Positions 9,057 to 18,412 of a DNA stretch of 64,000 nucleotides are shown in pieces. The stretch lies in contig MKUN01000031.1 of NCBI GenBank assembly GCA_001897835.1, positions 28,950 through 92,949 on the forward strand, written 5' to 3'. Numbering within the stretch: the stretch's first letter is position 1; every line of letters begins with the position of its first letter. Under the pieces are notes generated by a model. That model was not told where the DNA came from, did no database searches, and worked only from the letters and a program-made list of their open reading frames with translations. A program made the position numbers and the translations under genes. The DNA is from Bacteroidetes bacterium 46-16. Lineage in GTDB: Bacteria > Bacteroidota > Bacteroidia > Chitinophagales > Chitinophagaceae.

Positions 9057-9551
9057 ATGAAAAAACTCCTTTTTGTAATTGCCATGATCATTTCGGTGTC
9101 TTCTTTTGCACAAATTAAATCCGTAAGCCTTACGGCCAGCGGTTTGACATGTAGTATGTGCAGCAAGGCCATTTATAAATCACTTACAAAAATCCCTGAT
9201 ATCCAGGACATAGATGTTGATATCAAAAACTCAAGCTATCGCATCACATTTAGAGAGGGCAAAAATGTATCATTAGATGCCATAAGAAAAGCCGTGGAAA
9301 ATGCAGGCTTCTCTGTAGCATCACTGAAAGTAACAGCGAACTTCACCAAAACAGCGGTCGGACCTGACTCCCCCATATCACTGCAAGGCGGTACTTACCT
9401 TTTCGTCAGGACACCGAGGCAAACTATCGAGGGTACACAGACTTTTACAGTGGTAGATAAAAATTACCTGCCTGCAAATGAGCATAAGAAATATGCTAAA
9501 GAAATTGCCATGCAAACGTCTAAAGAGAATGTGTACCACGTGATTTTATAA
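9057..9551 (+). CDS. secreted heavy-metal-associated (HMA) domain protein
   Basis: A Sec signal peptide (residues 1-18, ending SSFAQ) is followed by a ferredoxin-like HMA domain with the metal-binding motif GLTCSMCSKAI. The C-terminal 75 residues are not recognised. HMA domains bind Cu(I), Zn or similar ions through the CxxC pair and pass them to partners. Here the signal peptide puts it in the periplasm, unlike cytoplasmic CopZ. It lies between DUF3347 paralogue 1 and an outer-membrane protein in the same operon. Confidence 0.82.
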   Translation: MKKLLFVIAMIISVSSFAQIKSVSLTASGLTCSMCSKAIYKSLTKIPDIQDIDVDIKNSSYRITFREGKNVSLDAIRKAVENAGFSVASLKVTANFTKTAVGPDSPISLQGGTYLFVRTPRQTIEGTQTFTVVDKNYLPANEHKKYAKEIAMQTSKENVYHVIL

Positions 9552-9563
9552 TAACCGCTGAAT

Positions 9564-10388
9564 ATGGAATTTTTCTTTAGAAAGTTATTTCTGGTAGGTG
9601 CTATAGCAATAAGTACGAACCATGCCAATGGACAGGAGCTATTTGTCTTTACCGAACCGGCCAGCAATATGCCCGCTAAATCTATAGGCATCAGAATTGG
9701 CAACTGGATTATGGAGGATCAGCGGAACAGTTCAATTAACTATCACCTTATCCCCGAGTTGATGTGGGGGGTGAACAGAAGGCTTATGATACACGTAGAA
9801 GGTTTTGCGAGTAACCGTAACAAAAGTTTTTCGGCTGAAGGAGGCGCGTTGTATGTTAAATACCGATTCTTTAGTAAAGACCGTGTATATCGCCATTTCA
9901 GGATGGCCGCATTGGGTAGAATTGCAGTTAACAATAGCGACATCCACCAGGACGAGATAGAAACCAATGGGCATAATTCGGGTTTTGAAGGCGGCATTAT
10001 CGCAACGCAACTGCTGCACAAACAAGCGATCTCTGCGACGATCAGTTACGAACAGGCTACTAACAATGCCGGTGGCAACGAATTCCCTCAATTGCAGGCA
10101 AACAAAGCAATCAATTATGCCTTGTCAACAGGAAGGCTGGTGTTGCCCAAAGACTACACGGATTACGGACAAATGAACCTCAATGTCATGGTAGAGTTAC
10201 TGGGGCAGTACCTTCCCGAGAACAGGAAAACATATCTGGATGCGACGGTTTCCATGCAATTTATATTTAACAGCCAATTCAGGGTGGATGTAGGGTATAA
10301 AAGGGAATTATACAACAACATGCTACGCACGGCGCCAAACGGCTTCCTGATAAGGATTGAACATCTGTTATTCAACACTTTCAAATAA
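9564..10388 (+). CDS. predicted outer-membrane beta-barrel protein
   Basis: A short signal peptide (cleavage likely after NGQ) precedes a 250-residue protein rich in alternating, aromatic-containing strands (for example FRMAALGRIAV, YLDATVSMQFIF, FRVDVGYKREL), as in outer-membrane barrels. No named family is certain from sequence. It starts 12 bp after the HMA protein and is followed by two DUF3347 genes, so it is probably part of copper/metal export or sensing at the outer membrane. Confidence 0.65.
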   Translation: MEFFFRKLFLVGAIAISTNHANGQELFVFTEPASNMPAKSIGIRIGNWIMEDQRNSSINYHLIPELMWGVNRRLMIHVEGFASNRNKSFSAEGGALYVKYRFFSKDRVYRHFRMAALGRIAVNNSDIHQDEIETNGHNSGFEGGIIATQLLHKQAISATISYEQATNNAGGNEFPQLQANKAINYALSTGRLVLPKDYTDYGQMNLNVMVELLGQYLPENRKTYLDATVSMQFIFNSQFRVDVGYKRELYNNMLRTAPNGFLIRIEHLLFNTFK

Positions 10389-10421
10389 GTCAATCTCATT
10401 TAAAACGCAAAAAACAGAATA

Positions 10422-10946
10422 ATGAAAAAAAATATCATCGTAGTACTTCTTTGCATTTTTGCCGTTATTGCATCGGCACAAACGAAAAATGCGGACGTTC
10501 CCCAACAACAGGAACAATCCGTTAAAATATCAGCAGACCAACTGTTGGGTGCCTATTATGGCATTAAGGATGCCCTTGTTAACGGCTCCGGCATTCAGGC
10601 ATCCGCAAAGGCTACCTCTTTTCATGAAGCCTTAAAGACAGTAGACCAAAGCGCGTTTAATGAAAAGGAACGCGCAGCTTTTATGGCTTTAAAACCAAAG
10701 CTGGCTGATGAAGCCCAAAAGATAGCCGTGTCAAAGGCGGTTGAAGAACAAAGATCCGTATTCGCCTCCCTCTCAGGCAATATGTGGGAACTTCTGAAAT
10801 CGTTCGGCCATTTCGATCAACCGGTTTATAAACAATATTGCCCTATGAAGAAGGTCTATTGGGTCAGCGGGGAGACAAACATTAAAAACCCTTACTATGG
10901 AAAACAAATGCTGACCTGTGGTAAAACAACAGAAACAATCCAATAA
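10422..10946 (+). CDS. DUF3347 periplasmic protein (paralogue 2)
   Basis: A Sec signal peptide ending ASAQ (residues 1-20), with no lipobox, leads into a DUF3347 domain. The C-terminal signature is conserved but shorter: YCPMKKVYWVS then NPYYGKQMLTCG. The retained Cys-x-Met and Met-x-x-Cys-Gly suggest a copper-binding pair, which is inference. Unlike paralogues 1 and 3 it is soluble, so the operon encodes two membrane-tethered forms and one free form. Confidence 0.85.
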   Translation: MKKNIIVVLLCIFAVIASAQTKNADVPQQQEQSVKISADQLLGAYYGIKDALVNGSGIQASAKATSFHEALKTVDQSAFNEKERAAFMALKPKLADEAQKIAVSKAVEEQRSVFASLSGNMWELLKSFGHFDQPVYKQYCPMKKVYWVSGETNIKNPYYGKQMLTCGKTTETIQ

Positions 10947-10972
10947 TTTAATAACGCACAAACTTCAAAAAA

Positions 10973-11551
10973 ATGAAAAGAATCCTTTTAAGTGCAACGT
11001 CAGTGCTGGCGCTATTTACGGCCTGCAATAATAACAGTTCGGAAAAGACCGCTGAATCCACTACCGTTAAGGACAGCAGTGTCACCAGTTCATCTGCCGC
11101 TACTGTTCCGGTAGCAGCATCCTCTATTAAAGGAATTATAGATGGCTACCTGCATTTGAAAAATGCACTGGCTACTGATGATGGAAATGCAGCGGCAACG
11201 GCAGGAAGTGATATTTTGACTGCCATGCAGTCGGTCGATATGAACCAAATGGATGAAGCTAAACACAAAGCGTATATGTCAGTTGCCGACGATATTAAAG
11301 AGAATGCAGAACACATCAACGCAAACGCAGGTAAAATTGCTCACCAGAGAGAACATTTTGAAATGTTGAGCAAGGACATATATGATTTGGTCAAAGCTTT
11401 TGGCGCAGGCACCACCCTCTACAAGGATTTCTGCCCCATGGCTTTTGATCAGAAAGGTGCTTTTTGGCTGAGTGAAACCAAAGACATAAAAAACCCCTAT
11501 TTCGGAAAGGAAATGCCGGAATGCGGAGAGGTAAAAGAAGAGCTTAAATGA
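10973..11551 (+). CDS. DUF3347 lipoprotein (paralogue 3)
   Basis: A lipoprotein signal (LFTACNN) is followed by a Ser/Thr/Ala-rich linker of about 35 residues and a DUF3347 domain ending FCPMAFDQKGAFWLS and NPYFGKEMPECG. It is closer to paralogue 1 than to paralogue 2 in this region (both have MAFD-KGA-WLS). Its stop overlaps the start of the haem-binding gene by 4 bp (ATGA), so translation is coupled. Confidence 0.85.
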   Translation: MKRILLSATSVLALFTACNNNSSEKTAESTTVKDSSVTSSSAATVPVAASSIKGIIDGYLHLKNALATDDGNAAATAGSDILTAMQSVDMNQMDEAKHKAYMSVADDIKENAEHINANAGKIAHQREHFEMLSKDIYDLVKAFGAGTTLYKDFCPMAFDQKGAFWLSETKDIKNPYFGKEMPECGEVKEELK

Positions 11552-12012
11552 GTAGTACAAGAAAGATAGTATCGCTATTGCTTGTTGTATTGATAATCTT
11601 GCAACTGATTCAACCTGCCCGTAACGAAAGCGGGCAGGTTGAATCTAAAGAATTTGCAAGCATTTACGAGGTGCCGGGCAATATCGAAATTATTTTAAAA
11701 AATGCCTGTTACGATTGCCATAGCAATAATACAGACTACCCTTGGTATGCAAATATTCAACCCACAGGCTGGATAATGGCCAATCATATTAGTAAGGGGA
11801 AAGAACAACTGAATTTCAGCGTGTTCGGATCATATAGTAAAAGAAGGCAGATCAATAAATTCAAAGGAATTGCCAACCAGGTTAAAGAGGGTGCTATGCC
11901 GGTAGCTTCTTACAAACTAATGCATCAAAAGGCCCGGTTAAGTAAGGAAGAAAAATTGTTGATAGAAAATTGGATGAACAAAATGGCAGACAGCTTTACC
12001 GCTATCAACTAA
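11548..12012 (+). CDS. haem-binding domain protein (Haem_bd type)
   Basis: An N-terminal membrane anchor (residues 6-23) precedes a cytochrome-like domain with CYDCHSNNTDYPWYANIQP, the CxxCH covalent-haem motif of the Haem_bd family. Later residues (GAMPVASYKLMH; ARLSKEEKLLIENW) are typical of the family. It faces the periplasm. In Bacteroidota it recurs beside copper ATPases and DUF3347 genes, where it may take part in redox control of copper; the role is unproven. It overlaps the previous gene by 4 bp. Confidence 0.85.
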   Translation: MSSTRKIVSLLLVVLIILQLIQPARNESGQVESKEFASIYEVPGNIEIILKNACYDCHSNNTDYPWYANIQPTGWIMANHISKGKEQLNFSVFGSYSKRRQINKFKGIANQVKEGAMPVASYKLMHQKARLSKEEKLLIENWMNKMADSFTAIN

Positions 12013-12017
12013 GACAC

Positions 12018-12092
12018 ATGCACAGATTCAAACAAATACTAATCAGAATATTTAAGGCAATTTTCATTCGGAAAAAGGATTGCTGTAAATAA
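12018..12092 (+). CDS. possible 24-residue cationic micropeptide
   Basis: An ATG at 12018 opens 24 codons ending at TAA 12090-12092. The peptide starts MHRFKQILIRIF, alternates hydrophobic and basic residues, and ends KKDCCK with a vicinal Cys pair. It fits closely between the haem-binding gene (5 bp gap) and copB (12 bp gap), filling an otherwise empty 92-bp space. It could be a membrane-associated metal-binding peptide or a leader, but so short a frame can arise by chance. No family recognised. Confidence 0.35.
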   Translation: MHRFKQILIRIFKAIFIRKKDCCK

Positions 12093-12104
12093 AAAAATCT
12101 CGTT

Positions 12105-14147
12105 ATGGAAGATCAACACAAAGGAAACAACAGCCATGCAGGTCACGATATGGGGCACATGCATCATAGTGTTAACCCCAGGATGGGCATGGCTGGCCAT
12201 GACCACCATGCGATGATGATCGCTGATTTCAGAAAAAGGTTTTATGTGGTATTGGTGCTAACAGTCCCCATAATGCTCCTGTCCACTATGATACAGCACT
12301 TCATGGGCGTACAATGGCAATTCCCTGGTGCACAGTACATCCTGTTCGCCCTATCGAGTATTGTCTTTTTTTATGGCGGCTGGCCATTCCTTAAAGGCCT
12401 GGCAGACGAAGTGAAATCAAAGAATCCAGGTATGATGTTCCTGATTGGATTTGCCATAACTGTAGCTTACGCATATAGTGTGGCAATAGTGTTTGGGTTG
12501 GAAGGAATGGACTTTTTTTGGGAGCTGGCCACCCTGATCCTTATTATGCTTTTGGGGCATTGGATAGAAATGAAATCTGTCGCAGGCGCATCGAAAGAAT
12601 TGGAATTGTTAGTGCAATTAATGCCTGCCGAGGCACATATGGTTATGCCAGGCATGGTACACGATGTAAAAACAGATACGCTGAAAGAAAATGATATTAT
12701 CCTCGTAAAGCCTGGCGAAAAGGTGGCTGCAGACGGTATAATACTGGAAGGAGACAGTTATCTCAATGAAAGTATGCTTACTGGTGAATCAAAACCGGTA
12801 CAAAAAATAAAGGGTGACAAGGTCATTGCTGGATCAATAAATGGGAATGGCTCGATAAAGGTCACGGTATCCCATACCGCGAAAGATTCTTATCTGTCTC
12901 AGGTCGTTAAGCTGGTAGATGATGCGCAAAAATCAAAATCAAAAACGCAGTTGCTGGCCGATACTGCCGCAAGATGGCTGACGGTCATTGCGCTGGTCAC
13001 CGGGGTCGGTACATTTTTATATTGGTATTTTACCGGCCAGTCCCTGGCTTTCGCTATGGAGCGAATGGTAACGGTCATTGTTATCTGTTGTCCGCATGCG
13101 CTTGGTCTGGCAGTTCCACTGGTGGTTGCAAAATCAACGGCCTTATCCGCCAAGAATGGATTACTGATCAAGAACAGGACAGCCTTTGAAAATGCACGTA
13201 AGATAAGCACCATTGTATTTGATAAAACCGGCACATTGACGGTAGGTAAATTTGAGGTGTCAAAAATTGTAGCATTACAGCAAGGTATTACTGAAAAAGA
13301 GGTTGTTCGACTGGCATCAGCGCTGGAACAGCAATCAGAACACCCTATTGCAACAGGCATCCTTCAAAAAGCTAAGGATCTGTCTGTCACCATTCCGGCA
13401 GCGGAGAACTTCCAGGCAATCACCGGTAAAGGTGTGGAAGCTACTGTAGAAGGTAAAATGGTACGTGTTGTCAGTCCAGGATATTTAAAGGTCAGCAGTT
13501 TGTCCATTCCTGCGGGCTTCACTGCCAATGATACTGAAACCGTTGTGTTTATAATCGTTGATGACCACCTTGCAGGCTACATTGCTTTGTCGGATGAAAT
13601 CAGAACGGAATCATTCAGTGCAATCAAGACCCTGAAAGAAAATCATATCAAATCCATTTTACTTACAGGCGATAACGCAAAAGTAGCAAAGAGCGTCAGT
13701 GCAACATTGGGAATGGACAGCTTCATCGCCGAAGTATTGCCACATCAGAAACTGGAAAAAATAAAAGAGCTGCAAAGTAAAGGCGAGTTTGTAGCCATGA
13801 CTGGTGATGGTGTGAATGATGCGCCGGCATTGGCAGTTGCCGATATTGGTATTGCGGTAGGCAGCGGTAGCGATATTGCTGCTGAAACTGCGGGGATCGT
13901 TTTAGTAAACAGCAACCCTAAAGATGTAGTCAGCTTAATATTGTTTGGCAAAGCTACCTATCGCAAAATGATACAGAATTTGATCTGGGCAACTGGCTAC
14001 AACGTAATTGCGCTTCCACTGGCTGCGGGTATATTGTATAAACAAGGCATTTTATTAAGCCCCGCTGCCGGTGCCGTTTTAATGACCGTAAGTACAGTGG
14101 TGGTTGCCATCAATGCCAGTATGCTCAAAGTAAAAAAGTCAACCTGA
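12105..14147 (+). CDS. copB: copper-translocating P-type ATPase, CopB type
   Basis: A P1B ATPase exporting copper from the cytoplasm. A His/Met-rich N-terminus (HDMGHMHH, GHDHHAMM) replaces HMA domains. The membrane metal site is CPH at residues 329-331, not CPC, which defines the CopB/P1B-3 class usually linked with Cu(II) or Cu(I)/Ag(I). Phosphorylation motif DKTGTLT begins at D373; the HP motif (SEHPIA), TGDN and MTGDGVNDAPALA follow. Length 680 is normal. It is in operon with haem-binding, DUF3347 and multicopper oxidase genes, which supports copper detoxification. Confidence 0.93.
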   Translation: MEDQHKGNNSHAGHDMGHMHHSVNPRMGMAGHDHHAMMIADFRKRFYVVLVLTVPIMLLSTMIQHFMGVQWQFPGAQYILFALSSIVFFYGGWPFLKGLADEVKSKNPGMMFLIGFAITVAYAYSVAIVFGLEGMDFFWELATLILIMLLGHWIEMKSVAGASKELELLVQLMPAEAHMVMPGMVHDVKTDTLKENDIILVKPGEKVAADGIILEGDSYLNESMLTGESKPVQKIKGDKVIAGSINGNGSIKVTVSHTAKDSYLSQVVKLVDDAQKSKSKTQLLADTAARWLTVIALVTGVGTFLYWYFTGQSLAFAMERMVTVIVICCPHALGLAVPLVVAKSTALSAKNGLLIKNRTAFENARKISTIVFDKTGTLTVGKFEVSKIVALQQGITEKEVVRLASALEQQSEHPIATGILQKAKDLSVTIPAAENFQAITGKGVEATVEGKMVRVVSPGYLKVSSLSIPAGFTANDTETVVFIIVDDHLAGYIALSDEIRTESFSAIKTLKENHIKSILLTGDNAKVAKSVSATLGMDSFIAEVLPHQKLEKIKELQSKGEFVAMTGDGVNDAPALAVADIGIAVGSGSDIAAETAGIVLVNSNPKDVVSLILFGKATYRKMIQNLIWATGYNVIALPLAAGILYKQGILLSPAAGAVLMTVSTVVVAINASMLKVKKST

Positions 14148-14154
14148 AGTAACC

Positions 14155-15399
14155 ATGCAGCATCTCTCCCAGATAATAGCGCAATATAAAACAGACACGG
14201 AAAGCGTGTATAATACCTGGTTTATTGCCAATGATGAACGATTGAAAGCCTTTCGTACCATCAGGCGTGGCGTATTACAGGTAATTGAGGATATTAAAAA
14301 CAGGACGTTCCCTAATGATTTCAAGGGCAGCAGCCTGGAGTTTGTTTTGAATTGCATTGCAGAACAAAAACAGGTCTTTGTAGGGGTTGCTCATCCATTT
14401 TACTGGAAGCCCAAATTACGCATCCCGGATATTTACGAAAACCAGGCTAATAAAATCGCTTTCGGACAATTCCTCGAAACCTGCATCAATGCTAAAACAG
14501 AAGAGCAGGTCCTAAAGGAAGTTGTCAAATTGGATGAGTTGAAAATAAAAGGCCTGGGCCCCGCTGTGGCAAGTATCCTGTATTTCCTGCATCCCACCTT
14601 TTTCCCACCGTTCAATACCGCTATTCTCAATGGCTTTAATTTCCTATTCAGAGACAAAAAGAAGCTAGGCAGTTGGAGCGAATACCTTAAAATAAGGGAG
14701 GTATTGATCGAAACAAATACAAAGCATAAGGCAGAACTATCCAATGATCTGGGCGCAATTGCAGGTTTATGTTTTGAAATTGGCACACAAAAAATGTTGA
14801 TTGGCAATGATGAGTACCTGAGTGAATCCGAGCGTAAGAATTTTGAAAAGAATATTGAGAAGCGACAGAAAGAGATTGTTGGTGAAAAACTGGAAGAGAA
14901 CCTGCACACAGAAATGCAGTACCACCTGCTAAAAATTGGTGCATCACTAGGTTACGATGTGACGCCCGCAAGTAATGATAAAAGCAAGGCATTTAATGGC
15001 CAGCTTTTCTCTTTTATGTCTCTAAACGGCTTCCCTGAATTACCCACCGATAAAGACACGCAAAATACCATCCGTTTAATCGATGTGCTGTGGTTCGCAA
15101 AAGGAACGAATAATATCATTGGCGCTTTCGAGGTGGAAAAAAGCACCAGTATTTATTCCGGGATTCTAAGATTGTCAGACCTGCATTTTAGTCTTGGTGA
15201 TGGTGATAAGGTATTCTACATCATTATACCGGACAGCAGGGAAAAAGACGTGGTGCTGCAACTGAACAGACCCGTGATCAGGCGTTCAAAAATAAATATC
15301 AGGTACATTCTGTTTTCGGATTTGCGTTCACATTGTGATGCCATCTGCAAATTCGGGTCGGATCATTCAGTTATGGAAAAAATAGCTAAAACGGTTTAA
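14155..15399 (+). CDS. nuclease-like protein of unknown family (HhH-like plus PD-(D/E)xK-like)
   Basis: I do not recognise a named family. Around residues 130-147, IKGLGPAVASILYFLHP resembles a helix-hairpin-helix DNA-binding loop as in DNA glycosylases. The C-terminal third contains D310 (LIDVLWF) and E326-V-E328-K329 followed by STSIYSGILRLSDL, the arrangement of restriction-endonuclease-fold domains. It could cleave or repair DNA. It begins 8 bp after copB and ends 11 bp before the multicopper oxidase, so it is embedded in the copper operon, which is unexpected. It may protect DNA from copper damage, or be a passenger gene. Confidence 0.6.
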   Translation: MQHLSQIIAQYKTDTESVYNTWFIANDERLKAFRTIRRGVLQVIEDIKNRTFPNDFKGSSLEFVLNCIAEQKQVFVGVAHPFYWKPKLRIPDIYENQANKIAFGQFLETCINAKTEEQVLKEVVKLDELKIKGLGPAVASILYFLHPTFFPPFNTAILNGFNFLFRDKKKLGSWSEYLKIREVLIETNTKHKAELSNDLGAIAGLCFEIGTQKMLIGNDEYLSESERKNFEKNIEKRQKEIVGEKLEENLHTEMQYHLLKIGASLGYDVTPASNDKSKAFNGQLFSFMSLNGFPELPTDKDTQNTIRLIDVLWFAKGTNNIIGAFEVEKSTSIYSGILRLSDLHFSLGDGDKVFYIIIPDSREKDVVLQLNRPVIRRSKINIRYILFSDLRSHCDAICKFGSDHSVMEKIAKTV

Positions 15400-15409
15400 A
15401 ACTAATTCA

Positions 15410-18148
15410 ATGAAAAAGCTAACGGTATCAGGTTTATTGCTCCTCCTTTGCTTATACACACAGGCACAGGACATGAAAGGGATGGATATGAGTAAAGACA
15501 AGGGCAATAAAAATACACAAAGCGTCAGCTACACTTGTCCCATGCACCCTGAAATCCACGCTGCGAAACCGGGAAATTGTCCCAAATGTGGCATGAAACT
15601 GGTTAAAGAAAAGACTAAAGACGCTGCTGCCCCAAAGCCTAAAGTCAGAGATTACAATCAGAATGCGGCGCAAAACAAAAGCACCACGGAACATACACCT
15701 TCCGCCGATGATCAGGCCGTAACCTATACCTGCCCCACGCACCCAGAGATACATGCTGCAAAGCCAGGTAATTGTCCGAAATGTGGCATGAGACTGGTGA
15801 CAGAAAAGCCCAAATTGACTTCCGGCGATCAGGGTGGTGCTAAGCAGATGGACGACAGTTCAAAAGTAATGGGCAATATGTCCGGAATGGAGCTGCCGAA
15901 GGCAAATCTTGGACACATCAATACAATTACCAATAATACACCTCCCCATACCGTTCGTTATGATCTGTATGTTACCGACACGACAGTAATATTTGGTAAG
16001 AAACGTAAGCGGGCTATAGCTGTAAATGGGCAAATCCCTATGCCTACACTTACTTTCACAGAAGGTGACACCGCAGAGATCTACGTACATAATGGCCTCG
16101 ATGAAGAAACATCATTACATTGGCATGGACTGTTTTTACCAAATCAGTACGATGGCGTGCCCAATCTTACCCAGATGCCGATTAAGCCGCATTCTACACA
16201 TTTATACAGGTTCCCCATCAGGCAGCATGGAACGCATTGGTACCATAGTCATACCAAATTACAGGAACAAATCGGCATGTATGGTGCATTTATAATCAAT
16301 AAAAGAAAGGAATGGGATATGCCGACGATCCCGCTTGTTATAAGTGAATGGGCGGATATGAATCCCAAAGAAATAGACCGTAGCCTGCATAATGCTACGG
16401 ATTGGTTTGCAATAAAAAAGGGCTCAACGCAAAGCTACTCGGAAGCAATTGTAAGCGGACATTTTAAAACGAAAGTAACCAATGAGTGGAAGCGAATGAC
16501 TGCCATGGACGTTAGTGATGTTTACTATGATAAATTCCTGTTGAACGGTATGAATCCGTATGAACAACCTCAATTTAAAGCAGGAGATAAGGTTAGGTTA
16601 CGCATAATGAACAGCGGCGCATCAGATTATTTCTGGTTGAGCTATTCAGGTGGTAAGATCACTGTTGTTGCAACAGACGGCAATGATGTTGTACCGGTTG
16701 AAGTTGACCGTTTGATAATAGCCGTTTCTGAAACGTATGATGTCATCGTAACTGTACCCGAAAATAAAAGCTATGAATTTCTGGTGACACCTGAAGATCG
16801 TACCAAGTCCACTTCACTTTGGTTGGGCGATGGTGAAAAAGTACCAGCGGCCAGGATGCCTCGACTTAAGTATTTCGCAGGGATGAAAATGATGAATGAC
16901 ATGATGGATATGAAAGGTAACCTGGTGAAAATGGAGGGCATGGAAATGCACAATCAGATCATGGATATGAACACTGTCATGTACCCGGAAATTACCGGCC
17001 CCGAAAAGCCTGTAGATAATGATACAATAGGTACCACAATGAAGAGCGAAGGTGAGAGGCAGGCGGCGGACAATCAAGGCATGGCAGGGATGGATATGAG
17101 TGGCGAAACTCGGGACATCGTGACCCTTAATTATACGATGTTGCGGTCACCGGAAAAAACCACGTTGCCGAAGGGGCCTTTAAAAGAATTAAAATTCAAT
17201 TTAACAGGTAACATGAACCGCTATGTATGGACGCTGGATAATCAAACGGTGTCGGAAAGCGATAAAATATTAATCAAAAAAGGAGAGAACTTAAGAATCA
17301 TTCTTTATAATAATTCCATGATGCGGCACCCGATGCACTTGCATGGACATGATTTCAGGGTATTGAACGGGCAAGGCGAGTATGCGCCAATGAAAAACGT
17401 GTTGGATATGATGCCGATGGAAACCGATACAATAGAATTTGCAGCATCCGAAAACGGGGGTGACTGGTTTTTCCATTGTCATATTCTGTATCATATGATG
17501 AGCGGTATGGGAAGGGTGTTCAGTTATGAAAATTCGCCACCCAATCCCGAAATACCTGATCCAAAGCTTGCACAACGCAGATTGTTTGCTGATGACAGGA
17601 TGGCGCGTTTGATGGCAACGGTTGGTATAGAAAGTAATGGTAGTGACGGAGAGGTTGTACTTGCTCAGACCCGATGGAAAGCAAATACACTTTGGCATTT
17701 AGGCTATAATGATGAGAAGGGCTATGAAAGTGAAACTATGGTTGGGCGTTATCTCGGACGTATGCAATGGTGGTATCCGTATATAGGATTTGACTATCAC
17801 TATAAAAGACCCAACCCAAATGAGAAGAACCTTTTCGGTAGTGACAAGAAGAACATGTTCGGTCAGATAAGTAATAAAGAAAACCGCAAAACGGTCGTAG
17901 CCGGCGTGGCCTATACTTTGCCCATGTTATTTATTGCCGATGCCAGGATCGATGGTGACGGCAAGTTTCGGTTCCAGTTAAGCAGGGAAGATATTCCGGT
18001 TACCAAACGGCTGCGCTTCAGCATCATGATAAATACGGACAAAGAATACATGGCAGGATTTAGATACATTTTGAACAAATATCTATCAGCATCTACGCAC
18101 TTTGACAGTGACATGGGATTAGGTGCCGGGATAACAATCACTTACTAG
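15410..18148 (+). CDS. multicopper oxidase (CopA-like) with two heavy-metal-binding modules and a C-terminal CopB-like domain
   Basis: Signal peptide residues 1-20. Two near-identical heavy-metal-binding modules follow at about 41-64 and 106-130 (each with TCP, HPEIHAAKPGNCPKCGM). Residues about 175-710 are a three-domain multicopper oxidase with copper motifs HWHG (237-240), HWYHSH (276-281), HPMHLHGHD (640-648) and HCHILYHMMSGM (689-700, type 1 Cys690 and axial Met700). A Met-rich insert (about 495-560) resembles Cu(I)-binding segments of CueO/CopA. Residues about 735-912 look like a CopB-type outer-membrane barrel (WYPYIGFDY, ending in aromatic ITITY). The usual oxidase is about 600 residues. 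It likely oxidises Cu(I) at the outer membrane. Confidence 0.88.
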   Translation: MKKLTVSGLLLLLCLYTQAQDMKGMDMSKDKGNKNTQSVSYTCPMHPEIHAAKPGNCPKCGMKLVKEKTKDAAAPKPKVRDYNQNAAQNKSTTEHTPSADDQAVTYTCPTHPEIHAAKPGNCPKCGMRLVTEKPKLTSGDQGGAKQMDDSSKVMGNMSGMELPKANLGHINTITNNTPPHTVRYDLYVTDTTVIFGKKRKRAIAVNGQIPMPTLTFTEGDTAEIYVHNGLDEETSLHWHGLFLPNQYDGVPNLTQMPIKPHSTHLYRFPIRQHGTHWYHSHTKLQEQIGMYGAFIINKRKEWDMPTIPLVISEWADMNPKEIDRSLHNATDWFAIKKGSTQSYSEAIVSGHFKTKVTNEWKRMTAMDVSDVYYDKFLLNGMNPYEQPQFKAGDKVRLRIMNSGASDYFWLSYSGGKITVVATDGNDVVPVEVDRLIIAVSETYDVIVTVPENKSYEFLVTPEDRTKSTSLWLGDGEKVPAARMPRLKYFAGMKMMNDMMDMKGNLVKMEGMEMHNQIMDMNTVMYPEITGPEKPVDNDTIGTTMKSEGERQAADNQGMAGMDMSGETRDIVTLNYTMLRSPEKTTLPKGPLKELKFNLTGNMNRYVWTLDNQTVSESDKILIKKGENLRIILYNNSMMRHPMHLHGHDFRVLNGQGEYAPMKNVLDMMPMETDTIEFAASENGGDWFFHCHILYHMMSGMGRVFSYENSPPNPEIPDPKLAQRRLFADDRMARLMATVGIESNGSDGEVVLAQTRWKANTLWHLGYNDEKGYESETMVGRYLGRMQWWYPYIGFDYHYKRPNPNEKNLFGSDKKNMFGQISNKENRKTVVAGVAYTLPMLFIADARIDGDGKFRFQLSREDIPVTKRLRFSIMINTDKEYMAGFRYILNKYLSASTHFDSDMGLGAGITITY

Positions 18149-18412
18149 TGGTTTATATAAATCTGTAATTCCAATAGTTCCGTTTCATTGCGCCGTTTTT
18201 GGTTTTCCTCTCGTTGGGATGACAGTAGACAAATAAAACAAGACCACGAAGGGTGCTATAATGTTCACAGGCTTTAAGAACATCAGAATGTGGTGAAGCA
18301 CGAGCTGGGAGTAAGCATTAAACACAATGCAGATAAACAGCATAGCCATTGTAGAATAATAAACCGCTTTTACTATAATTTATGAATCCCAGAACCTGAT
18401 ATAAAACTACAA

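Noticed and set aside
9732..10091. 119-residue minus-strand frame within the outer-membrane protein gene
   Set aside because: Antisense shadow of a gene with a signal peptide and operon spacing; no start context of its own.
15530..15799. DNA tandem repeat in the oxidase gene
   Set aside because: The similarity comes from two encoded heavy-metal-binding modules, so it is a protein-domain duplication and not a separate DNA repeat.
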